Assembly (NCBI GenBank): GCA_022457155.1
Contig: JAJGOT010000275.1
Location: forward strand, 352,501-416,500
Direction of reading: 5' to 3'
From: Cladopsammia gracilis
Lineage: Eukaryota; Cnidaria; Anthozoa; Scleractinia; Dendrophylliidae
DNA length: 64,000 bases
This document shows, in pieces, positions 36,310 to 44,599 of this stretch. A program made the translations under genes and the position numbers. Every line of letters starts with the position of its first letter. The stretch's first letter is position 1. The notes under the pieces are model-generated. The model had not been told where the DNA came from. It ran no database searches and was given only the letters and a program-made list of their open reading frames with translations.

Positions 36310-36459
36310 TTGAATTGTAGAGAAGTCAACAAACAATGCCAACCACAAAGTCCTAAAATGAAGGATCACTGGAAGCGATCGTGGAAACTTGAATAATGTT
36401 GAAATAAACTAATTGTAAAGGTCAAGAAACCAACTTCATATAGGTCTTTAGCTGTATTT

Positions 36460-36496
36460 GCTCTACGTTTCGGCCGTCGCGGCCTTCCTCAGGAGC
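36460..36496 (-). ncRNA. Hammerhead ribozyme (minimal, Penelope type)
   Basis: Minus strand: stem I GCTC/GAGC, core CTGAGGA, stem II GGCCG-CGA-CGGCC, GAAA, then CGTA. It has the conserved CUGANGA...GAAA core and a GUA cleavage triplet with a one-to-two-pair stem III, as in Penelope hammerheads. Confidence 0.75.
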
Positions 36497-36609
36497 GTAC
36501 ACTAGTTTGACAATAACGGTCTATTGTCAAACTAGTGTACGCTCCTGAGGAAGTTATTGTCAAACTAGTGTACGCACTAGTGTACGCCGTTATTGTCAAA
36601 CTAGTGTAC

Positions 36610-36646
36610 GCTCCTGAGGAAGGCCGCGACGGCCGAAACGTAGAGC
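36610..36646 (+). ncRNA. Hammerhead ribozyme (minimal, Penelope type), inverted partner
   Basis: Plus-strand copy of the same 37-nt motif: GCTC, CTGAGGA, 5-bp stem II, GAAA, CGTA, GAGC. All core residues are present. Confidence 0.75.
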
Positions 36647-36694
36647 AAATACAGCTAAAGACCTATATGAAGTTGGTTTCTTGACCTTTACAAT

Positions 36695-36795
<101 letters not shown>

Positions 36796-37084
36796 TATGT
36801 ATACAATGTGCCCTCCCGGTTGTTACCATAATGGCTTCATGGCAACTCCTGAACTTGGGCACAGGATGTACGGTTACACATTGTTGGATTGCATTGTGGA
36901 GTCACGAGAGTGCTCAAACTGCAAGCAGTGAGCGAAGCAATATGCCAATAGTGAACACCTCTTATAAGGCTCTCCACCCAATCCAGAGAGTGCTCAAACT
37001 GTATGAACATCCAATGAGTAAAGATTTGATCTTCATAATAAAAATATACTTAACATAAATGAAGACAAGATTTTTTGTTGTAAA

Positions 37085-37127
37085 TCACCTATATTTCGAC
37101 CGGGTACACCGGCCTTCTTCAGGGTGA
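37085..37127 (-). ncRNA. Hammerhead ribozyme in a Penelope 3' end
   Basis: Minus strand: stem I TCACC/GGTGA, core CTGAAGA, stem II around GTGTAC, GAAA, then TATA. It lies just downstream of the GIY-YIG C-terminal coding piece on the same strand, the expected place in a Penelope terminal repeat. Confidence 0.65.
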
Positions 37128-37234
37128 GTGACCGTTACAAACGCGAAACACCACTGATGCAAGCAGCTGATACTAGCGCGCGCGTTTTAAACCGTTAAAA
37201 TACGCGTTACATTCCTGCGCGTGCATTAAAGATT

Positions 37235-37440
37235 TCAATAACTTCTCTCTCGAACCGCGCGGTTCTGAGAATAGAAAAAGTCACTCTCGTTTAAACCATG
37301 CGGCTTGAGGCTCTTCAGCCTATACGCCCATTGTCCCTCTTTCTGTAACAATTCCCTTTCGTTTGCAACTCTATCAATAAGCAAAACGCCCAAGTCCTTT
37401 AAACCACGGTGGCCTTCTGAAAAGAAATGGACAATAAGTT
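37235..37440 (-). pseudogene. Penelope-like GIY-YIG endonuclease, C-terminal piece
   Basis: The minus strand reads HFFSEGHRGLKDLGVLLIDR, then KEGQWAYRLKSLKPHGLN, the usual end of Penelope GIY-YIG proteins (H-F-x-x-x-GH and W...L...P.GLN). It meets the N-terminal piece head to head near 37440, on the opposite strand. A single functional protein cannot be made from this arrangement. Confidence 0.75.
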
Positions 37441-37612
37441 CACAAGTCATGTCACGGGAAAGACATACTCCATTAACTATAACCTAGATTGTAACTCAAA
37501 AAACGTCATTTATTTAATTTTTTGTAAGGTGTGTGGTATGCAGTATGTGGGATCGACAATGACGAAGTTTAGGTTAAGGTTCAACAATCACAAAAGCCGC
37601 CTTAAGGTGAAG
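37430..37612 (+). pseudogene. Penelope-like GIY-YIG endonuclease, N-terminal piece
   Basis: The plus strand reads NVIYLIFCKVCGMQYVGST, then FRLRFNNHKS: the GIY-like and YVG motifs, catalytic-region Arg and His-Ser of the Penelope GIY-YIG domain. The frame stops at 37615 where the Harbinger-type sequence begins. No RT is adjacent. Confidence 0.8.
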
Positions 37613-37615
37613 TAA

Positions 37616-38882
37616 TACGGGCAACAAAATCGTGCAACTTGTCGCGCAACATTGTTGCATTGCAGGTTGAAAGGCGTTGTTGCGCGTATTACCACCTGCG
37701 AAAGCAACTTGTCGCGCAACAAAATTAATTGTCGCAAGTTGCGGAAACCTGCGCGTATGATTGGTCAGTAATCTCATACCCAGATCTCACTCGAGAGTTA
37801 TGTAAACAAAGATGGCGACCGCTCGCCTCCTCCTTCGTCGGAAGCGAGCGTTTGCCGTTCTCTGTTTGGGCCTTTTGTTGGAAGAAGAACGGAAAAGGCC
37901 GCGAAAAAGGAATAGAAAAATTTATATGAGAGATTGGATTTCACGGAGAGAAGAGAGGGGAATTTATCATCAATTGATAAAGGAGCTGGAAGCGGGAGAT
38001 GTCGTGGCGTACCAAGCATTTTTCAGAATTACGAAGCAGCAATTTTCCATTCTGTTGGATAAAGTATCACCCCTGATACAAAAGAAAGACCAGCCACCGC
38101 CAATCAATGCAGTCCGGACGACAATTCAGCCGGATGAACGCCTAGCTGTAACGCTACGGTTTTTAGCAACAGGCGAAACTTTTCACTCCCTCGAATATTC
38201 CTTCAGAATCTCGCGTCAGACAATTTCGTCAATCGTGTCCGAGACAAGCCGTGCCATATACAAGGTCCTTTCACCTGAGTATTTGAAAGTGCCAAACACG
38301 GAAAGAGAGTGGGAGACAGTGGCCAACAAGTTCGAGTCGAGATGGAATTTTCCAAATGGCATCGGAGCTATAGACGGGAAACGTGTCATCATACAGCAGC
38401 CATCAAACTCGGGTTCCCACTATTACGATTACAAGGGGAACAACAGCATTATTCTTCTAGCTGTATTTGGGCCCGACTACCAGTGCCTTTGGGCGAGTGT
38501 GGGAACAAATGGTCGTTCGCCGGACTCTGCCATATGGCAAAATTGTGACCTGAACAAGGCACTGAGTTCAGGTGACAACACTTTGAGTTTACCAAAGCCA
38601 AAACCCTTGCCTGACAGGGCAATGCCAGTACCGTATACACTGACAGGAGATGATGCCTTTGCCTTGACAAGATTTTTGATGAAGCCTTTCCCTTTGACAG
38701 GATTGTCAAGAGCCCGGCGTATTTTCAATTACAGGTTGTCGCGCATGCGAAGAATTTCAGAAAATTGTTTTGGTATCATGGCGAACAGATGGAGGGTATT
38801 TCGTGCTCCAATTCTCCTTCCTCCCGACACAGTTGTCAACTTGATTTTGGTAGCACTGGTGCTTCATAATTTTCTAAGGTAG
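37616..38882 (+). mobile_element. PIF/Harbinger element, 5' end and transposase
   Basis: The left end near 37616 starts ACGGGCAACAAAATCGTGCA with repeated TTGTCGCGCAACA motifs in both orientations, as expected for a Harbinger terminus. No matching right end was found downstream in the window, so the element is 3'-truncated or extends through an intron into unrecognised sequence. Confidence 0.6.
37812..38882 (+). CDS. HARBI1-type DDE transposase (first long exon)
   Basis: 356 stop-free codons encode a PIF/Harbinger transposase, which cuts and pastes its element in the nucleus. The catalytic blocks are present: GIGAIDGKRVII (Asp ~187), VGTNGRSPDSAIW (Asp ~238), TGDDAFALTRFLMKPF, and a RRISENCFGIMANRWRVF block (Glu ~317). 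The N-terminal half has the helical DNA-binding-like region ending RISRQTISSIVSE. The frame ends at VALVLHNFLR, where AAG|GTAGGT looks like a splice donor, so a short 3' exon probably follows and the stop at 38882 is in an intron. The start at 37812 follows a Harbinger-type terminus. The partner SANT/MADF protein typical of these elements was not found. The ORF could be an active transposase or a domesticated HARBI1 homologue. Confidence 0.85.
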   Translation: MATARLLLRRKRAFAVLCLGLLLEEERKRPRKRNRKIYMRDWISRREERGIYHQLIKELEAGDVVAYQAFFRITKQQFSILLDKVSPLIQKKDQPPPINAVRTTIQPDERLAVTLRFLATGETFHSLEYSFRISRQTISSIVSETSRAIYKVLSPEYLKVPNTEREWETVANKFESRWNFPNGIGAIDGKRVIIQQPSNSGSHYYDYKGNNSIILLAVFGPDYQCLWASVGTNGRSPDSAIWQNCDLNKALSSGDNTLSLPKPKPLPDRAMPVPYTLTGDDAFALTRFLMKPFPLTGLSRARRIFNYRLSRMRRISENCFGIMANRWRVFRAPILLPPDTVVNLILVALVLHNFLR

Positions 38883-39560
38883 GTAACCGGTCAAAACGCC
38901 CCCAAGACAAAATGCCCCCGACAAAACGCCCCCTTCATAGCATATTTCAAGGGGTTTCCACTGCTGCGAAAAGTTTACTTACCCGGTGGAGGCGCGTGCT
39001 GAAATGGTCGGCGGTGCGTACCGGTAGTGGGGGAGAAAATCTTCTCGCGGGATCGAGGTTGTAGCCACTTTTCGTCCTCACGGCTAATGGCCGCCATCGT
39101 CGAGCGAGATGGTGAAGTTCAGCGTTGGGTTGCGTCTCGAAAATGTGAGTTATTGGCAATAAAACTACGGAAAAAGTTGGAAAAACTATCGATCTTGTTG
39201 AATACGGGGATATGGGGTCAATGTGTGTTTTTTTTGCATTTCATCGACCGCGTTTTCTTGCGCGGCCTCGTCGACTCCGCCAAAATACTTTCCAACCTTG
39301 TGTTATATTTATACATGATGTAGCGCATGGAAGCAAATACTCAAATACAGGCCATGGAGGGACCCAATGAACAAACAAAGACACCAGGTTACATGTTAAA
39401 ACTTTATTTCAAACTTTACTTGCACTTTTTAAGAGAAAAGTTATAAATTTCGTGCAGAAATTTTTGCAAATGTTGCAAAGCAAAACAAAGCTAAACAAAG
39501 CTCAATTCTAGTACCCAGTTTCCCTACTCGCATATTGTGCTTGGTTCACCTGTGTTGTGA
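38883..39560. other. Non-coding, short GCCCCC-spaced repeats
   Basis: Three copies of an AAAACGCCCCC-like unit at 38896-38935 follow the transposase donor site. The remainder shows no convincing exon. Confidence 0.45.
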
Positions 39561-40497
39561 CGTGTTACCTCGCACCATTTCGTAAACAACAAGCATTGCA
39601 GCGAATGCCAAAACTTTTGCCAAGCTAAAATGAATTTAGCGTACACAATCAGTTGAGAGTTTCTACGAAAAACTTTCGTCCACTTAAAGAACGGGACATT
39701 AGTGACTACACGAATTAAAACACAGTAAAATGGCAGAATGTCTTAGTTACAAGTGTTTCGTATCTTAAAAAGTTCAATTCATAGCGGCGAAAAGTCGGCA
39801 AGAACTGCAGCATGGACAGTATGTCTTACAAAAATTCACAGCTAAAGGATACAAGAAACGGTTAAAACATCGTTACCTGTAGTTGATGTGGCTTTTAGTC
39901 CTTTTCCTTTTGGTTCCGCTGCTTGTGCTGTGATTCCAAACCAGCAAAACTTCACAAGGCACGATGAGCGGTTCAACTTCTCAACCATGTTCTCGGGCTG
40001 CCAAATCGGGCAAGTTCACGTTACTTTCAAGAGAGATCAAGGACAGTGACATTCATTTTCAGCTTAAATGAACTCCTCATCTTGAAGTTCTTTCCTTGCA
40101 GAATCGTATATTTTGAACATTTAGTTTTCGCCGCAAAATCGGTACTTTTCTGTAAGATTTAGGAGGATTCAAAGCTGAAATCGCTTCTACCCGGCGCTCG
40201 TTGGCGCTTGCCAAAAATTTCAACTTGATTTTTACTTTTCTAACGCGAATTTTGATTGGTTCATGTGTTGTCAGATGCGCGTTTTGATTGGCTAGTGATG
40301 GCTAGTAGGAAATATGGTTGTTCAGAGTATGTATTAAGAAAATCTATTTCAATCAAGAAGTTAATAAACACAATTTCCCTTCATTTGTCGAATTATTTTT
40401 GCGAAAAATTTTATAAAAGCAATAGAGGAATTTTTTTTTGTTTACATAGCCTCATCTAAACACTCGGGGGGTTGACTGCGTCTCGGGTTTGCATAAC

Positions 40498-40530
<33 letters not shown>

Positions 40531-41560
40531 GACACGGAAAAAGTCCTCTATTGCTTAAATATATATCGGCGTGCAAACGTATGCAAATGAGCTGACCCGT
40601 ATTCTGCATATATATATATATTTATAATTCAACACATTGATACACTGCCCAAATATGGTCAAAAAGTTATCGATATGCGTTATGACTACATGACGTATAA
40701 CCAGCGATGGCGGGAAATTTCGCATTTTGAAGGAAAGTGAAAATGACTGCTGGCTGCAATTTCGTGTTTTGGGGCGAAAAAGTGCGTGAACTATTAGTTA
40801 AAAAAGGGAAAAGAAAGAAAAAAAGAGAAGAAAAGAAAAGAGAAAACGTATTGTTCACATGATTGGACAAAAAAGGCGCGAAATTTTCGCGTTGTCGCGG
40901 TCGCTGTACTGGTCGCAGTGTTTCTTGGCGTAGCTGAATGAAAACTGGTTCAAAGTTTGACCGCTCGACAAGGAGTGGATGAAGGAGCACAATTTTCGTA
41001 AAATTCCTTTGGTAATCACCTCTGGAATATGATATAGGCTTGATGCTTCTTCAGAATAATTTCTGATCTCGTCATTACGGCTGTAGGAGCTAAGAAACGA
41101 GCAAGTTTGTAAACAACATTGATTGACTCAGCTCGTACTTCGATGTTTGAAAATTTGGTGCTGATGGAAGGGAATAAAAAGCCAAATCAACTACAGGTAC
41201 GATGTTTTAACCGTTTCTTGTATCCTTTAGCTGTAAATTTTTGTAAGACATACTGTCCACGCTGCCGATCTTTCCGACCTTTGCCGCTATGTTTAGGTTC
41301 GTAGCCGTGTGTTTGTTCAATTTGTTTTGATTCTGAATTGACCTTTTCAAGATACGAAACACTTGTAACTAAGTCATTCTATGCCATTTTACTGTGTCTT
41401 AATTCTTGTAGTCACTACTTTGTCCCGTTCTTTGAGTAGACGAAAGCTCTTCGTAGAAACTCTCAACTGATTGTGTACGCTAAATTAATTTTAGCTTAGC
41501 AAAAGTTTCGCGGCATTCGCTGTTTGTTGTTTAAGAAAAGGTGCGAGGCAAAATATTGTT
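39560..41560. mobile_element. Foldback element with ~300-bp inverted arms
   Basis: Arms at about 39560-39900 and 41185-41560 are diverged inverted copies (for example AATCAGTTGAGAGTTTCTAC against GTAGAAACTCTCAACTGATT, and the AGGATACAAGAAACGGTTAA block). The 1.3-kb core has no convincing gene. It contains a separate hairpin at 40417-40556. Confidence 0.75.
40417..40556. repeat. Small MITE-like hairpin
   Basis: AAGCAATAGAGGA and its inverse TCCTCTATTGCTT bound a 140-bp segment with a second inner inverted repeat (CTAAACACTCGG/CTCGTGTTTAG). Non-coding. Confidence 0.7.
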
Positions 41561-41833
41561 GTTAGCCTTTTTACTTAATGAAAGGTTGTATATCTCAATG
41601 AATTTTTTCTCGAAACTGTGATTTGTTATCAATGTGTTGAATTACAAAACAGTTATAGTGTTCAAGCTTGCACAATATTGACAAAGGTGCCACTTTAATT
41701 CATGAACTGTGTGATGTTGCAAGTTTCGCGCGGTAAAACATATGTAAGCTTTTTCAAAATAAAAGGCTTGGCTTGGATATTTTTTCTTCAAAGACTTCAA
41801 ACTGTGCTTTGTTATCAATGTGTTGAATTATAA

Positions 41834-41947
41834 AACTATTATAGCGCGAATGCGCGCGTGATATCGCCTAATACTTAGCCGACGAGGCCGTAGGCCGAGT
41901 CGGCTAAAATTAGGCGATATCACGCAAGCTTGAGCGCTATAATAGTT
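41834..41947. repeat. 114-bp palindrome used as LINE target
   Basis: The outer arms AACTATTATAGCGC and GCGCTATAATAGTT are perfect inverses. The inner arms GATATCGCCTAAT/ATTAGGCGATATC and CCGAC repeats form a long hairpin. The LINE at 41948 inserted at its outer end and duplicated the last 14 bp. Confidence 0.85.
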
Positions 41948-42275
41948 TTTTTTTTTTCCACATATTTATTGCCATTATTTTCCATACAAAAATGTTTACA
42001 AAGACTTTCAATTTAATATCTTCAACAATGTATCTAATATACATGTACAATAGTTAGCCTACACGTGCTGACTTATGATCTAGTTGTTATTTATTATGCA
42101 AAAATACCATCTAGCCTGAAATTTTTTCTGCGTGTTATTTTTTGCTGCTATATGTTTCTCAGTTCTATATTTCAAGTCAATTAATTATTTAAATATATCA
42201 AAATTTGGAATTTTTGAATGTTTCCGACACAACCAAATGTGCAATTTTGCAAGGATTAAAAAATAATTCAACAAT

Positions 42276-43633
42276 TCACTTTTTTCTAATTTTCCAATAA
42301 ATAACGTCTTGTAGCGTAAGCTCCTCGCGTTGGCCTGAAAGTACGAACCAGAAATTTTCAAAGTTTTTCCAAAAGATAGATTTCAAAGAACATTGATAAA
42401 ATAAGTGATACACACTAATAAAAAGTTTACGTATATGTTTCTTGATATTATTACGCTTTTCTAAATTCAGAAAGTATTTACTATTTCTCACCATGCTCGT
42501 GCCATCTTGCTCTAGAGCGAATGATAATTCCCTCTACTTTTTCGTCATATAATGCTTCAAGCTCATTTTTAATTTTTTCAGTTTCTAATCTTGTTGTTTC
42601 ACAAGGGTTTTCCTGAAATTTTTTTAACATATCTTGATACTTCGAATTAAGTTCTTCCTCCCTTCTTTGTCGGTCCTTTGACAGTTGTTTTGAATAAATC
42701 ATTGAGCTCGTTTTGATTTTAAATTTAAGCCAATCCCATATTGCTCGCTTATCTGACAAAACCTTTGCATCTTCCAACCAATTAGGCAATTCATTACTTA
42801 TCATCTCAACATAGTCAGGCTTGGCCAGCAGGGAAGTATTTAATTTCCAAAAACCTGGTCCTCTTTGACTTTCTTTAATATCTTCTAGTTCTAATATTAT
42901 TGACGAGTGATCGGTTTTAATTGAAGCCTGAATATCAACATGCGTGACTAAGTCATTCAACTTGTCTGAAATCAACCAGTAATCGAGTCTGCAGAAGATG
43001 AAAGGGTGGCTTTTGCTCCATGTGAAACTACGAGTGTTCGGATTTTTAATACGCCAGATATCATGGAGGCTAAATTCATTTTGAATATTTTCTACCGAGT
43101 TGATCACATGTTGTCGTGGAATTAATATTCCACCTTTCTTATCTAAAGTTGGATTTAGAGGACAGTTGAAATCTCCACCTATAATAATATTTTCGTCACT
43201 GTCAGGATCTATTTCTCGTAATGCTGCCGACAGGTTTTGATAAAATCGAACTGCCTCTGCATCTTTATTTGGACAATAAAGATTTACCGACAAGTAAATA
43301 GTTTTTATCTTTAATTTTCACCTTTAGTGTTATCGACCTGCCATTGGAATTTAAAAGCTCGTGTTGAATAACAATATCCAAACCACTCTTAATTAATACA
43401 GCAACACCTCTGGCATTAGAACTCCCGTGGGAGAAAATTATTTCAGAACCCCATTCTTTTTTCCATTTACACTCATCATTTTTTGTTGAATGCGTTTCTT
43501 GAAGAAAAATTAGATCTGCTTTTTGTTTTCTACACCAGGTGAAAATAGCCCTACGTTTTCGAAAATTGCTAAGGCCCCTCACATTTAAAGATAATAATTT
43601 CAGACTATCGGGTTTAATCTTGGTATTTGTCAT
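42276..43633 (-). pseudogene. LINE ORF2 remnant: AP-type endonuclease, RT deleted, frameshifted
   Basis: 43633-43265 encodes the start of an exonuclease-endonuclease-phosphatase domain (LLSLNVRGLSNFRKR, DLIFLQETHS, SNARGVAVLI). After a frameshift near 43285 the next frame (43290-42481) continues with GGDFNCPLNPTLDKK, SRLDYWLIS-like FCRLDYWLIS and TDHSSIILEL, completing the endonuclease, then a charged linker. A second shift leads to YFLNLEKRNNIKKH and almost at once to CSLKSIFWKNFENFWF and LTLQDVIY, the C-terminal zinc-region pattern of L1-group ORF2. The whole RT domain is absent. The endonuclease would nick target DNA; this copy cannot retrotranspose alone. Confidence 0.85.
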
Positions 43634-43980
43634 TTATATTCCGTTTTGAAAACTGTTTTTCCCATGAGAGATGTCATTGATAAAATTTTAAAAAAATTAA
43701 CATGTTTGAGCAATTTAAACGCTTGTAATCGGCAGAATATGTGGAATTTTACAAAAACAAAATAACACAGCAAACACAAACACACACAGAAACATAAACA
43801 CGAAAGCGTACTTACCACAGCGTTACCGGCCAGGTTTCTGGTACACTTTCGCCGAGATCTCAGCCACTTTCTCCATTAAGTTTGATAATTAAACTAAGCT
43901 ATGTTAACTAAATTATGAAAACAATACAGTCATCATGGTCTAGGAATAAAGCACTGTCCAGCCAAAATCTTGAAACTAAA

Positions 43981-44222
43981 TTAAACTTTCGGTAAATAAA
44001 ATGACTTTAAATTTTCTGTTCCATCCTCCTTATACAAAATTCTTGCCGGAACGCTCCACGGTATAAAGGCAAACAAGACTCCAGGCGTTGCTTTAATTTC
44101 TTGAAGATGATTCTTCCTCAACTTCAAGCGTTCGTCGCGTACAGTTTTCGAAACATCATCCGAGATAAAGATCATTGATTCTTTATATTTGTTGTCCTTT
44201 AACTTACTTGCCGCTGATTTAA
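43981..44222 (-). pseudogene. LINE ORF1, C-terminal part (downstream of the Polinton)
   Basis: The minus strand reads KESMIFISDDVSKTVRDERL, then LKLRKNHLQEIKATPG, the basic C-terminal domain typical of L1 ORF1p, ending at 43981. Its frame matches the part at 61763-62306 if the Polinton and one 6-bp duplication are discounted. Confidence 0.8.
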
Positions 44223-44228
44223 GAAGAA
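44223..44228. repeat. Polinton target site duplication, left copy
   Basis: GAAGAA, repeated at 61757-61762. Six bases is the known Polinton duplication length. The last A can also be counted as the first base of the terminal repeat. Confidence 0.8.
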
Positions 44229-44446
44229 GTAGTATAGTGGGAGTCAGTCAAATACCGTTTTTTCTGAATGCCCAAAATAAGCCGTCAAACGCCCGAGTTA
44301 CCACCCCCAGGACACCTTTTAGTCGTCCTGGGGGTGGTAACTCGGGCGTTTGGCGGCTTATTTTGGGCATTCAGAAAAAACGGTATTTGAGCTGACTCCC
44401 ACTATACTACTCCGGGCCTCTATATTTTTAAGCTGTTATAGACCCT
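44228..44446 (+). repeat. Left terminal inverted repeat with internal hairpin
   Basis: It matches 61538-61756 in inverse at 217 of 219 positions, without gaps. Bases 44228-44411 form a self-complementary foldback (arms of about 85 bp, loop near 44318-44330), so each element end can fold on itself. A tandem ~54-bp unit (TTTAAGCTGTTA...AATAAA) follows at 44412-44520, with its first part inside the repeat. Confidence 0.95.
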
Positions 44447-44599
44447 AATAAATCGTTATTTGAACTAGGGGGCCTTTATATTTTTAAGCTGTTACAGACC
44501 CTAATAAACCGTTATTTGAACCACTGGTGCTGCGTTATTACCAATTGAACAAAGGGGTCCCCTATGTATCTGACAAAACCCATATATATGGTGAGTCCC

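Larger units (their letters stand above)
36425..36690. mobile_element. Inverted Penelope-like terminal repeats
   Basis: The two arms (36425-36515 and about 36590-36690) carry the same sequence in opposite orientation, each with a hammerhead ribozyme. A shorter partial copy lies at 36535-36575. Penelope-like elements are known to carry hammerheads in their terminal repeats, and a GIY-YIG fragment lies only 600 bp away. Confidence 0.7.

Noticed and set aside
44189..44395. ORFs in the Polinton terminal repeats (also 61589-61867)
   Set aside because: They come from the hairpin repeat sequence itself and extend across element boundaries.
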